Source: Pedobacter sp. Bi126 (GTDB lineage Bacteria > Bacteroidota > Bacteroidia > Sphingobacteriales > Sphingobacteriaceae). From it: a stretch of 64,000 nucleotides of DNA. The notes under the pieces are model-generated. The model was given only the letters and a program-made list of their open reading frames with translations, searched no databases and had not been told where the DNA came from. The position numbers and the translations under genes were made by a program. This document shows positions 39,537 to 49,137 of the stretch, piece by piece; the first letter of the stretch is position 1, and every line of letters starts with the position of its first letter. Location: contig NZ_CAKKMS010000009.1 of NCBI RefSeq assembly GCF_918698245.1, forward strand, positions 1 to 64,000, written 5' to 3'.

Positions 39537-41990
39537 GTGAGGAGCTTCAATTTATACAAAAGACAATATTTTGCAAAACAAATGGTATTCGCATTCATAC
39601 TGTTTATCAGCTTTTTTTCAGGATATGCACAAAATGGTATCGAAAGAAAACAGTTATTTGATGATGACTGGAAATTCTTTTTAGGTGATACGCCAGAAGC
39701 TAAAGCAAATGATTTCAATGATTCGGGTTGGCGTACACTTGATTTACCGCACGATTGGAGTATCGAAGGAAAAACTCATCCTAGAAATGCTACAGGTGGA
39801 GGTGGTGGATTTTTTCCGTCGGGGATGGGCTGGTATCGAAAAACCTTTCAGGTGCCTGATAGCTGGAAGGTAAAAAAAACAGCTATTTATTTTGAAGGTA
39901 TTTATATGAATTCCGAAGTGTTTATCAACGGAAAATCGCTGGGTGTGTATCCTTATGGTTACACTTCGTTCAGTTATGACCTTACACCTTACCTGAATTT
40001 CGGAAAAGAGAATGTTATTGCGGTACGTGTCGATAATGCACAACAGATGAACAGTCGCTGGTACAGTGGTTCGGGAATCTATCGTCATGTTTGGATGATG
40101 GTTACTGATCCTGTACATGTTGCACAATGGGGTGTTGCTGTTTCAACTCCTGACGTATCTTCAAAAAAAGCAACTGTGTTGGTAAAAACCAAGGTTAAAA
40201 ATGAAACAGCATCCGCACAGCGTGTTGTTGTACAAACCCTTATTTGGAATAAAAATTCTAAAAATACGGGTAATGGCCAGATGAAGGTCGAGCTTCCTGC
40301 CAATAGCGAAAAGGAAATCACTCAAACGATACAAGTGTCAAGCCCGATGCTTTGGACACCAGAAACACCGAATCTATACGAGGCTCAGATTCAGGTGGTA
40401 AAAGACAAAAAAGTGCTGGACGATACAAAAACCAATTTTGGCATCCGTTCCATAAAATTTACTGTCGAAAATGGATTTCAATTGAATGGGAAAACAGTGA
40501 AAATAAACGGCGGTTGTGTGCATCATGATAATGGATGCTTAGGTGCTGCTGCTTTTGACCGTGCCGAAGAGCGTAAAGTTGAACTGCTCAAAGCCGGTGG
40601 GTTCAATGCGGTGAGAACTTCCCACAATCCACCTTCTGAAGCGTTTCTTGATGCCTGCGACAGATTAGGTCTTCTCGTAATGGACGAATCTTTCGACTGC
40701 TGGAAAATTGGAAAAAACAGTAACGATTATGCAAAATATTTCAACCAGTGGTGGAAAAAAGATTTGCAGGCAATGATTTTGAGGGATCGTAACCACCCTT
40801 CGGTTTTCATGTGGAGCATAGGGAACGAAATTGTAGAACGGGGAAAACCCGAGGCTGTTGAAACAGCTAAAATGCTTTTGCAGGAAGTAAAAAAAATAGA
40901 TACTACAAGGCCTGTAACCTCTGCAGTTGTGAATTTTGGCAAATGGGAAAACCTGGATTCTTTGATAAACATACACGATGTTGCCGGTTACAATTACAAC
41001 CTGAATACTGCGCCAGACGATCATAAAAGAGTGCCTTCCCGTATCATTGTTCAAACTGAATCCTATCCTAAAGATGCTTTTGCCAATTGGAAACTGGTAC
41101 AGGAAAACAATTATGTAATCGGTGATTTTGTTTGGACAGCGATGGATTATCTGGGTGAGTCAGGCATCGGCCGTTGGTATTATTCTGGGGATACACCTGG
41201 TGAACACTGGGAAAATAATTTTTTTCCATGGCATGGCGCTTACTGCGGCGATATCGATCTTACCGGATGGCGGAAACCCATTTCCCATTACCGGAGTATG
41301 TTGTACAATACCAACGAAAAACTCTATATGGCCGTTCGTGAACCTGCTCCCGAACCTTTAGAAATTAAAGAAACCTGGTGGTCTGTATGGCCAACATGGG
41401 AAAGTTGGACATGGCCAGGTTTCGAAGGAAAAACAGTTCAGGTTGAAGTGTATTCCAAATACCCGAAAGTGAGGCTTTACCTTAATAATAAACTGATCGG
41501 CGAAGAGGCAACTACCATCGGACAACAGTTTAAAGCTACTTTTCAGGTACCATATGCTGTGGGTTTGATTAAAGCCGTAGGGGTAGAAGACAATAAAGAA
41601 ACGGGATCAGCCGTCCTCAAAACTGCTGGCGAGGCTGCAAAAATAACACTAACAGCAGACCGGAAAGAGATCTTGGCCAATGGACAGGATTTATCGTATA
41701 TCGCAATCGAAGTAACCGATAAAGCGGGAACAATTCAACCTAATGCGACCAACCGTTTACATTTCAAAATTGAAGGTCCGGGCGTAATTGCAGGAGTGGA
41801 TAATGCTGATCTGAAAGATTTTGAACAGTACGTGGGCAATACACGTAAAGCTTGGAAAGGTAAAGCTTTAGTCGTGATAAAGAGCAAACATGAAGCTGGC
41901 GATATCAAACTAACGGTTACCTCGCCTGATTTACCAGCGGAAACTTTAACCATCAAAACAGCAATTAAGGATTTAAACCACAAGAACTAA
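39537..41990 (+). CDS. GH2 beta-galactosidase-type enzyme
   Basis: 817 residues from GTG 39537; the in-frame ATG at 39582 is an alternative, and both keep the signal peptide (FFSGYAQ). GH2 order: sugar-binding jelly roll (FEGIYMNSEVFINGK), Ig-like domain, TIM barrel with acid/base E431 in SIGNEIVE and nucleophile E508 in VQTESY. DUF4982- and Big-type C-terminal domains follow. Similar enzymes in XyGULs remove beta-galactose from xyloglucan side chains. The gene ends six bases before the GH42 gene. Confidence 0.92.
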   Translation: MRSFNLYKRQYFAKQMVFAFILFISFFSGYAQNGIERKQLFDDDWKFFLGDTPEAKANDFNDSGWRTLDLPHDWSIEGKTHPRNATGGGGGFFPSGMGWYRKTFQVPDSWKVKKTAIYFEGIYMNSEVFINGKSLGVYPYGYTSFSYDLTPYLNFGKENVIAVRVDNAQQMNSRWYSGSGIYRHVWMMVTDPVHVAQWGVAVSTPDVSSKKATVLVKTKVKNETASAQRVVVQTLIWNKNSKNTGNGQMKVELPANSEKEITQTIQVSSPMLWTPETPNLYEAQIQVVKDKKVLDDTKTNFGIRSIKFTVENGFQLNGKTVKINGGCVHHDNGCLGAAAFDRAEERKVELLKAGGFNAVRTSHNPPSEAFLDACDRLGLLVMDESFDCWKIGKNSNDYAKYFNQWWKKDLQAMILRDRNHPSVFMWSIGNEIVERGKPEAVETAKMLLQEVKKIDTTRPVTSAVVNFGKWENLDSLINIHDVAGYNYNLNTAPDDHKRVPSRIIVQTESYPKDAFANWKLVQENNYVIGDFVWTAMDYLGESGIGRWYYSGDTPGEHWENNFFPWHGAYCGDIDLTGWRKPISHYRSMLYNTNEKLYMAVREPAPEPLEIKETWWSVWPTWESWTWPGFEGKTVQVEVYSKYPKVRLYLNNKLIGEEATTIGQQFKATFQVPYAVGLIKAVGVEDNKETGSAVLKTAGEAAKITLTADRKEILANGQDLSYIAIEVTDKAGTIQPNATNRLHFKIEGPGVIAGVDNADLKDFEQYVGNTRKAWKGKALVVIKSKHEAGDIKLTVTSPDLPAETLTIKTAIKDLNHKN

Positions 41991-41996
41991 GTTCTC

Positions 41997-44087
41997 ATGT
42001 TAAAAAAAACTATACCACTAATTATATTAACACTGCTTATTTCGGTAATAAGTGTAAAATCGCAGGAAGTCAACCGGTTTTTCCCAGAAAAAGACCTGAT
42101 TACAACAGGAATATACTATTATCCCGAGCACTGGAAAGAAAGCCAGTGGGAGCGTGATATCAAAAAGATTTCGGATATGGGCTACGAGTTTGTCCACCTT
42201 GCAGAATTTGCCTGGTTTAAAATGGAACCTGAAGAAGGAAAGTTTGATTTTAGCTGGCTTGATAAGGTGGTGGGTTTATGTGCGAAATATAAGCTTAAGG
42301 TGGTCATGTGCACACCATCTGCAACCACACCAGCATGGATGCGGGCCAATTATCCCGAAACCTTTATCATGGACGGGCATTATATCCGGGCCGAACACGG
42401 CACAAGGGGACTGGCTTCAATCGTTAATTCCAAGTATCGGTTGTTTGTCGAAAAAATTGTAACCGAGATGGGCAGGCGCTATGGTCAGCATAAAAATGTA
42501 ACCGGATGGCAGTTGGATAATGAGCCCGATGCCAAACCCGATTATAGCGTGTCTTCGCAGGAGGCTTTCAGGCAATGGCTAAAAAGCAGGTATAAAACCA
42601 TTGATGCTTTAAATGATGCCTGGGGTACAGCTTTCTGGAGCCAGTGGTACAATAATTTCGATCAGGTTATGATCCATAACACCAATCTGGTTGGTTGGTG
42701 GGGCAACAATCCGCATGCCCTGCTCGATTTTAAGCGCTACTGTGCCGATGCACAGGCCGAATTTCTTGATTTTCAGGCCGGCACCTTACGCGGACTCATA
42801 TCGAAGCAGCAATATATCACCACTAATTATACCGCTGTTTCTCCCGGTTCTGATCCGGGGCGGACAAAGAAACTAGATTTTGCAGCTTATACTGCTTATC
42901 CCAATGGTGGCAGCGACAACATTGGCGAACTGGGATTTAGGATGGGAGATAGTAGGGTCATCCTTTTTGCATCAGAATATTTTAAGCGTGTAGGAGGCAT
43001 CTCGGGGGTGATGGAAATTCAGCCTGGTCCTGTAAACTGGGGAAGCTACAACCCCCTTCTTTTGCCCGGAACGGTACGTATGTGGCTGTACCATACCTTT
43101 GCTGCAGGTGGGAAACTTGCCTGTTCTTATCGCTTCAGGCAGATTTTATACAGTGCCGAACAATACCATTCTGGTGTGATACAAACAGATGGGGTAACAC
43201 CTTCGGCTGGAGGCGAAGAGTATATCCAGTTTATGAAAGAAATAAAAGAACTGAGGAAGCTGTACAAGCCAGGGGCTAAGGTGCCTGAAAAACTGATGGA
43301 ACGCTCAACGGCCATTCTTTGGAACCTGGAAAATTACTGGACCATCGACAGGCAGAAACAGACCAACCAGTGGGACACATGGAACTATCCCGTTAAGTTC
43401 CTTGAAATGGCAAAATCTCTGGGAGCCCCTGTTGATGTAGTGCCAGAAACTACTAATCTGTCGAAATACAAGGTGGTAATTGTTCCTGCTTACGAAATGG
43501 CCGACTCTGCTCTGGTAAAGAAATGGAATGATTATGTAACCCGTGGCGGACATTTGATTATTACCTGCCGTACAGCAACCAAAAACCGCATGGGGCATTT
43601 CTGGGAGGGTAAACTGGCAGCGCCAATTTCGGGCCTTATCGGTGCGCAGATTACGGCAACCGATATGCTTTCAGCTTATGCGAAAGGAGACATCCAGATG
43701 GGCTCAGAACACTACAAATGGAATAAATGGGGCGATCTGTTGCAGCCCGATCAAAATACGGAAGTTCTTGCACGCTATGAAAACCAGTTTTATAAAGGAA
43801 AGGCAGCTGTTGTAAAACACAAAATAGGTAAAGGATCGGTAACCTACATTGGTGTAGCCACAGACGATTCGAAGTTGGAAAAGGATCTGTTACGCGACAT
43901 TTACAGCAGAGCAGGGGCAACTACCGAAAATTATCCGCCAGGTATTTATGTTTATTGGAGGGATGGGTTTTATATGGCCGTAAATTATTCTTCCACTGAT
44001 TATATCATAAATATTCCTGCAAATTCGAAGATTATTGTTGGAGAAAAAACATTGAAGCCCGCTGGCGTATTGGTTTGGAGCGAATAA
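41997..44087 (+). CDS. GH42 beta-galactosidase
   Basis: 696 residues, signal peptide to about 23. The barrel opens with GIYYYPEHWKESQWERDI, has acid/base E176 in QLDNEPD, and the nucleophile E340 in VMEIQPGPVNW. A class-I-glutamine-amidotransferase-like trimerisation domain (about 400-600, VVPAYEMADSAL) and a small C-terminal beta domain follow, as usual for the family. An exported GH42 is less common than cytoplasmic ones. With GH2 and GH59, it gives the locus three beta-galactosidase families. Confidence 0.92.
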   Translation: MLKKTIPLIILTLLISVISVKSQEVNRFFPEKDLITTGIYYYPEHWKESQWERDIKKISDMGYEFVHLAEFAWFKMEPEEGKFDFSWLDKVVGLCAKYKLKVVMCTPSATTPAWMRANYPETFIMDGHYIRAEHGTRGLASIVNSKYRLFVEKIVTEMGRRYGQHKNVTGWQLDNEPDAKPDYSVSSQEAFRQWLKSRYKTIDALNDAWGTAFWSQWYNNFDQVMIHNTNLVGWWGNNPHALLDFKRYCADAQAEFLDFQAGTLRGLISKQQYITTNYTAVSPGSDPGRTKKLDFAAYTAYPNGGSDNIGELGFRMGDSRVILFASEYFKRVGGISGVMEIQPGPVNWGSYNPLLLPGTVRMWLYHTFAAGGKLACSYRFRQILYSAEQYHSGVIQTDGVTPSAGGEEYIQFMKEIKELRKLYKPGAKVPEKLMERSTAILWNLENYWTIDRQKQTNQWDTWNYPVKFLEMAKSLGAPVDVVPETTNLSKYKVVIVPAYEMADSALVKKWNDYVTRGGHLIITCRTATKNRMGHFWEGKLAAPISGLIGAQITATDMLSAYAKGDIQMGSEHYKWNKWGDLLQPDQNTEVLARYENQFYKGKAAVVKHKIGKGSVTYIGVATDDSKLEKDLLRDIYSRAGATTENYPPGIYVYWRDGFYMAVNYSSTDYIINIPANSKIIVGEKTLKPAGVLVWSE

Positions 44088-44295
44088 ATGCCTTTTGGCG
44101 AATGGCTGCAGTATTTTTCATCCGAACAGTGGTTTTTTGATCCAGAGAAGTGTTTGCTATTTAGATTTCCTTAAAGATTATAAGGATTTAACTGTAGCTT
44201 AGCTATACTGGAACCTTGACCAGTTATAACCATTTAGCGCTTTAACATTGATATTGGAGGCTACCTCAAATCATCAATCTATATTACAGTAACAT

Positions 44296-47200
44296 ATGTA
44301 CCGGTTTTTTGCTTTGATCTTTGTATCTATCTTGTGTAATTCTCTTTTTGCGCAAGAAAACGTATATCAGTTTTCTCATCTCAACATTGCTAATGGCCTA
44401 TCAGATAATCAGGTAAATACCATATATAAAGATAACATGGGATTTATGTGGTTCGGCACCCTGTCTGGCCTGAACCGCTATGATGGACACGAATTCAAGA
44501 TATTTAAACACAGTTCAAAGGATAGTACCAGTATCCCTGAGGGTTATATCTTAGATATATTTGAGGGGCCGGAAAAACAGTTATGGATTGCCTCTGGTGG
44601 TGGTTTTAGCATTTACAGTCCCTCAACCGAAAACTTTGAACGGTTCCAGGATAAACACCTTAAAAAGTATAAACTTCCTGGTGGGTACCTGAAGGCGATA
44701 AAAACCAATAATAGCGGCAAGCTCTATTTCCTGATCGAAAACCTGGGTATTTTTTGCTATGATCCAAAAACTCATGCAACCATCAGGTATGGGCATCAGA
44801 AGGGCATACCCAATTCATTATATGCTGATCAGATAAGCGATGTTATTGATGACGAAAAAGGCAATTTATGGGTTATTTATACCAATGGTGTTCTTGATAA
44901 GTTCAACTTAAAGAACCGCAGGGTAACAAACAGGTATTTTGCCATCAACAAACGGTTTGGTGAGCAGGTAAATTCTTTCAATCTCAACCGCGATTCGGAA
45001 GGCAATATTTTTATTTATAGCAGGGGTAACCCTTTCGGTCTATATTACCTAAATGTGGCAAGCCAACAGTTTAGTTATTTTGGAAAAAAGCAGGATCAAT
45101 CGGGATTAAGCTCGAATAACGTAAGTAAGGTAATTGAGGGCGACGATGGCAAAATCTGGATAGGGACCGATCATGGCGGAATTAATATCCTGGACAAGTA
45201 TACCCACAAGTTAACCTATATTTTAAGTAAAGAAGATGATCCGAAGAGCTTAATTGATAATAGTGTAGCCGCCCTATATAAAGATAATAACGGAATAGTG
45301 TGGGTTGGGACCTATAAAAAAGGGATCTCTTATTACCATAAAAGTATTTATAAATTCCCCTTAAATCAGTATCTAACTGGGAAAAATGCGCTAAACGAGG
45401 ATGTTAATTCATTTGCAGAGGACAACAAAGGCAACCTGTGGATCGGAACAAACGGAGCAGGCCTGTTGTACTTAAATAGAAGTACAGGCGAAATAAAAAG
45501 GTACCGTAATAATCCTGTCGGCAGTAATTCTTTAAGCAGTGATATTGTGATCAGCCTTACTATTGATCATTCAGGTGTTTTATGGATCGGTACCTATTTA
45601 GGAGGCCTTGATTCTTTTGACGGGAAGAAGTTTACGAATTTTAAGCACAGCGCTGATCCCTTGAGTATTTCAGATAACCGGATTTATGCTTTGCTGGAAG
45701 ATTCTTCCAACAGGCTCTGGGTAGGCACCCTAAACGGTGGGCTAAATTTACTTGACCGTAGTACCGGAAAATTTAAACACTTCAACCCTTCGGTTAAAAA
45801 TACATTAAATGCTTATGTGGTTACCTGTTTGTACGAAGATAAAAACAAAAACATCTTAATCGGCACCACGGCAGGGCTGAATATCTTGGATGCAAAAACC
45901 ACTAAGTTTAGCTATTTTAAAAACAACAGCAGAGATACCAATTCCCTGATACAGGGCGTCGTAAATTCAATCACCAATGATAGCAGGGGATGGATTTGGA
46001 TAGGCACAAGAGAAGGGATAAGCATATACAATCCTGCAAGCAGAAAGTTCACTAATTTAAGCGAAGAGGTTGGCCTGCCTGAAAATACAGTGCTTTCATT
46101 TATCGAAGATGAGGATCACAATATCTGGTACAGTTCCCTTAAAGGGCTTTATAAAATTTCGGTAATTGCTCAGGGGGAAAGCTATAAGTTCAGGTACAGT
46201 AAATACAACAAATCAGACGGGTTGCAGAATACGCAGTTCAACATCAATGCAGTACTCAAAACTAAGGTAGGCGAACTGGTTTTTGGAGGGCCAAACGGCT
46301 TCAATATTTTCAGGGCACGGCAGATCAAGAACAGCCAGTTTTCATCAGCATTGGTCATGACCGATCTAGAGGTGTTTTACCATAAGGTAAACGTTGGCGA
46401 AAAGATAAACGGGCATATTATTCTGCCCGAAACCATAACAGAACTTAAGAATTTAACCCTCACCTATAAAGAGAATATCTTTTCGGTCCAGTTTGCGTTG
46501 CTCAACTATCTTAATCCCCAAAAGGTAATCTATAAATACAGTCTGGAAGGATTCGATAAACGTTGGCTTACAGTACCTTCAGAAAGCCGTAAAGCTACTT
46601 TTACAAATCTCGATCCAGGAGAATACACACTCCATGTAAAAGCCTTTAACGAAAACGACGCTGCGCTCCTGGCCGAATCACAATTGAAAATTACCATTTT
46701 ACCTCCCTTCTGGCGCACAACATGGGCGTATATCCTGTATGTTTTGGCCATTGGTTGCCTGTTGCTATTTATTAGGAGAAGGGGGATCAATAAATTAAGG
46801 AGGGAGTTTGCTTTGGTACAGGAAAGGATCCAGGCCCGGCAATTACGCGAGCAAGACCGTAAGGAGGCTGAAAGGTTACGGGAACTTGACCTGTTAAAAA
46901 TTAAATTTTTAACCAACCTGAGTCACGAGTTCAGGACGCCTATTTCCCTGATCCTGGCTCCCGTAGACAAACTTTTGATCGAATCCAAAGAGAAGGAAAG
47001 GCACGGTCAGCTGGCCATGATCAAAAGAAATGCACGGCGGTTATTAAACCTGGTAAACCAACTGCTCGATTTCCGTAAAATGGAAGAGCAGGAACTAAGG
47101 TTAAATAATAGCGATGGCGAAATTGTTTCCTTCATTAAAGATGCAACAGATTCTTTTTATGATCTGGCAGAACGGAAGCAGATCAAACTTACTTTTAAAA

Positions 47201-48468
47201 GCACTATAGAGAATTTATATGTATCATATGATCAGGATAAGATAGAGCGGATATTGTTCAATTTACTTTCGAACGCATTTAAATTTACACCTACAGGCGG
47301 AACAGTAGGTGTTGAGCTACAAATACTGGATGGTAAACCAGGAGATGGCAGGGTTTCATTGGAGTTAAAAGTGATAGACTCGGGGATTGGTATTCCAAAA
47401 GATAAACAGGAAAAAATATTCGAACGGTTTTTCCAAAATGATACTTCTTCTTCCATTCTCAACCAGGGTTCGGGGATAGGCCTTTCCATCACCAGAGAGT
47501 TTGTCAAAATGCACGGTGGCGAAATAGTAGTAAAAAGCGAACCTGGTTTGGGGAGTTGTTTTACATTATCCCTCAATCTTGTACCTGTTGCAATTTCCGG
47601 GCAGGAGCAAAAATATCTTGAGGATGATGATGTGCCAGATGCCGCACCAGATAAAAAAGATGGAGAAAAAGAATCTGCCGACAAGCGCCTCCGCGTAAAA
47701 AATGCCCCTCTCATTCTGTTGGTTGAGGATAATGAGGATTTTAGGTTTTACCTTAAAGATAACCTGAGGGTTTTTTATAAAATCGAAGAGGCATCAAATG
47801 GTAAGGAAGGCTGGCAAAAGGCGCTTGCACTACATCCAGATCTGATTGTTTCCGATATCAGTATGCCAGAAATGACTGGCAATGAGCTTTGTGGGAAATT
47901 AAAATCAGACGAAAGGACAAAGCATATCCCAATTATTCTTTTAACGGCTTTAACGGGTGAAGAAGAACAGCTAAAAGGTTTAGAAATAGGCGCGAACGAT
48001 TACATGACCAAACCCTTTAATTTTGAGATTTTACATTCCAAAATCAAGAACCTGCTCACGCTGAATCAAACCTTTAAAAAAACTTATTCCCGACAGGTGA
48101 GTATGGCATCGCCGGAAATGGAAATAGAATCCGATGATGTGAAATTCCTGAACACCGCATTGCTTTACATTGAAGACAATCTCCATAAGCCTCAATTATC
48201 AGTGGAAGATCTGAGTAAACATATGATGATCAGTAGGGTATCGTTATACAGAAAGTGTTTACGGGTTACCGGTAAAACCCCAGTTGATTTTATCAGGTCT
48301 GTTAAGCTCGAGAAAGCCGCTGTTTTATTGGAGAAAAGTAGTAAAACCATTTCTGAAATCTGTTATATGGTTGGTTTTAGTACTCCTAACTATTTTGCAA
48401 AGGCATTCAGGGAAAAATACCAGTTACTTCCTTCAGAATATAGAGCGAAAACAAAGGATTCGGATTAA
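44296..48468 (+). CDS. Hybrid two-component system regulator (HTCS)
   Basis: 1390 residues in one chain. Signal peptide (NSLFAQ), two seven-bladed propellers of regulator-type repeats (NGLSDNQV, FMWFGTLSGLNRYDG, repeated WIGT), a Y_Y_Y domain (about 700-790), and a membrane helix (about 812-828). Then come HisKA with H877 in LSHEFRTP, HATPase (NLLSNAFKFTP, SGIGLSI), and a receiver with D1187 in DLIVSDISMP. An AraC-type DNA-binding domain ends the protein (about 1290-1385, MISRVSLYRKCLRVTGKTP). It senses an oligosaccharide in the periplasm and activates the surrounding locus. Confidence 0.96.
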   Translation: MYRFFALIFVSILCNSLFAQENVYQFSHLNIANGLSDNQVNTIYKDNMGFMWFGTLSGLNRYDGHEFKIFKHSSKDSTSIPEGYILDIFEGPEKQLWIASGGGFSIYSPSTENFERFQDKHLKKYKLPGGYLKAIKTNNSGKLYFLIENLGIFCYDPKTHATIRYGHQKGIPNSLYADQISDVIDDEKGNLWVIYTNGVLDKFNLKNRRVTNRYFAINKRFGEQVNSFNLNRDSEGNIFIYSRGNPFGLYYLNVASQQFSYFGKKQDQSGLSSNNVSKVIEGDDGKIWIGTDHGGINILDKYTHKLTYILSKEDDPKSLIDNSVAALYKDNNGIVWVGTYKKGISYYHKSIYKFPLNQYLTGKNALNEDVNSFAEDNKGNLWIGTNGAGLLYLNRSTGEIKRYRNNPVGSNSLSSDIVISLTIDHSGVLWIGTYLGGLDSFDGKKFTNFKHSADPLSISDNRIYALLEDSSNRLWVGTLNGGLNLLDRSTGKFKHFNPSVKNTLNAYVVTCLYEDKNKNILIGTTAGLNILDAKTTKFSYFKNNSRDTNSLIQGVVNSITNDSRGWIWIGTREGISIYNPASRKFTNLSEEVGLPENTVLSFIEDEDHNIWYSSLKGLYKISVIAQGESYKFRYSKYNKSDGLQNTQFNINAVLKTKVGELVFGGPNGFNIFRARQIKNSQFSSALVMTDLEVFYHKVNVGEKINGHIILPETITELKNLTLTYKENIFSVQFALLNYLNPQKVIYKYSLEGFDKRWLTVPSESRKATFTNLDPGEYTLHVKAFNENDAALLAESQLKITILPPFWRTTWAYILYVLAIGCLLLFIRRRGINKLRREFALVQERIQARQLREQDRKEAERLRELDLLKIKFLTNLSHEFRTPISLILAPVDKLLIESKEKERHGQLAMIKRNARRLLNLVNQLLDFRKMEEQELRLNNSDGEIVSFIKDATDSFYDLAERKQIKLTFKSTIENLYVSYDQDKIERILFNLLSNAFKFTPTGGTVGVELQILDGKPGDGRVSLELKVIDSGIGIPKDKQEKIFERFFQNDTSSSILNQGSGIGLSITREFVKMHGGEIVVKSEPGLGSCFTLSLNLVPVAISGQEQKYLEDDDVPDAAPDKKDGEKESADKRLRVKNAPLILLVEDNEDFRFYLKDNLRVFYKIEEASNGKEGWQKALALHPDLIVSDISMPEMTGNELCGKLKSDERTKHIPIILLTALTGEEEQLKGLEIGANDYMTKPFNFEILHSKIKNLLTLNQTFKKTYSRQVSMASPEMEIESDDVKFLNTALLYIEDNLHKPQLSVEDLSKHMMISRVSLYRKCLRVTGKTPVDFIRSVKLEKAAVLLEKSSKTISEICYMVGFSTPNYFAKAFREKYQLLPSEYRAKTKDSD

Positions 48469-48549
48469 AAACAGCTCCTTGCGCCTTTCGGACAGGATGA
48501 TTGATTGATGGTGTTGAATTAAATAAAAACACAGCTGCGTTGCGGCTCG

Positions 48550-48676
48550 ATGTTATTAAGTTAAGTCATCCCACACAAGCAAAAATAATTTAACCGCAGA
48601 TAGAAAGGATGTATACAGGTATGAAATCTGTGTTTATCTGTGTGCATCTGTGGTTAAAAGCCCTTAACTTAGACAT
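48550..48676. mobile_element. MITE-like element, copy A
   Basis: The left end ATGTTATTAAGTTAAG and the right end CTTAACTTAGACAT are inverted copies. Inside, ACCGCAGATAGAAAGGATG and CATCTGTGGTTAAA make a second inverted pair. No coding capacity. The end sequence shares TATTAAGTTAAG with the IS4 element's 18-base repeat at 3085. Confidence 0.65.
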
Positions 48677-48897
48677 TTATCCTATCGGTTGGTGTCTCAC
48701 CGACCGAAATAAAAGATATTCTTATTAGGAAATGGGTGGCCTGTGGTTCTTGGGGGTGCTCAGTCCCGCCATTCGCTAATTCCGATGAAGGATCGGAACC
48801 GCTGCTGTCGGGTTTAGGCACAAAGGTAGGTGCACCCTGCAAGCCAAAAAAAGAAACATTGTTTGAGCTGCTTAGCCCCGGTTGTAGCGTTACTAAA

Positions 48898-49027
48898 ATG
48901 TTATTAAGTTAAGCCATTCGGCACAAGCAAAAATAATTTAATCACAGATAGGAGGGATGCACACAGATATGAAAATCCGTGTTTATCTGTGTACATCCGT
49001 GGTTAAAAGCCTTTAATTTAACGACAT
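48898..49027. mobile_element. MITE-like element, copy B
   Basis: Clearly homologous to the element at 48550 along its whole length (for example ACAAGCAAAAATAATTTAA near the left end). The left end is ATGTTATTAAGTTAAG; the right end read in reverse is CAATGTCGTTAAATTAAAG, close to the IS4 repeat CAATGCTATTAAGTTAAG. No target duplication was found around either copy. Confidence 0.65.
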
Positions 49028-49087
49028 TGGTGTTGCGGCTTGGATAATATTATTCTTGGTGTGCGTTAAATGATCTGATTATAATCG

Positions 49088-49115
49088 TTGTTTTAACGTT
49101 TATTATTTATATTTG
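49088..49115 (+). promoter_or_regulatory. Bacteroidota-type promoter of GH27-GH51
   Basis: TTG at 49088-49090 (-33) and TATATTTG at 49108-49115 (-7, exact TAnnTTTG) are 20 bases apart, the standard spacing. The start of transcription would lie near 49122, leaving a leader of about 16-18 bases before the ATG at 49138. Confidence 0.7.
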
Positions 49116-49137
49116 TGAAAGACCAAATATAAAACGC

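Larger units (their letters stand above)
48469..49137. other. Intergenic region with two MITE-like elements and a promoter
   Basis: Two related elements occupy 48550-48676 and 48898-49027. Between them lies a GC-richer non-coding piece with a GGTTGGTG/CACCGACC hairpin (about 48678-48705) and AAGAAACATTGTTTGAGCTG, neither of which forms an ORF. The promoter of the GH27-GH51 pair follows at 49088-49115. Confidence 0.6.

Noticed and set aside
47232..47714. 160-codon minus-strand frame inside the hybrid regulator
   Set aside because: Shadow of a well-supported gene; no independent features.
48540..49040. Target-site duplications around the MITE-like elements
   Set aside because: GTTGCGGCT occurs on both outer sides, but not as adjacent equal repeats of one element.
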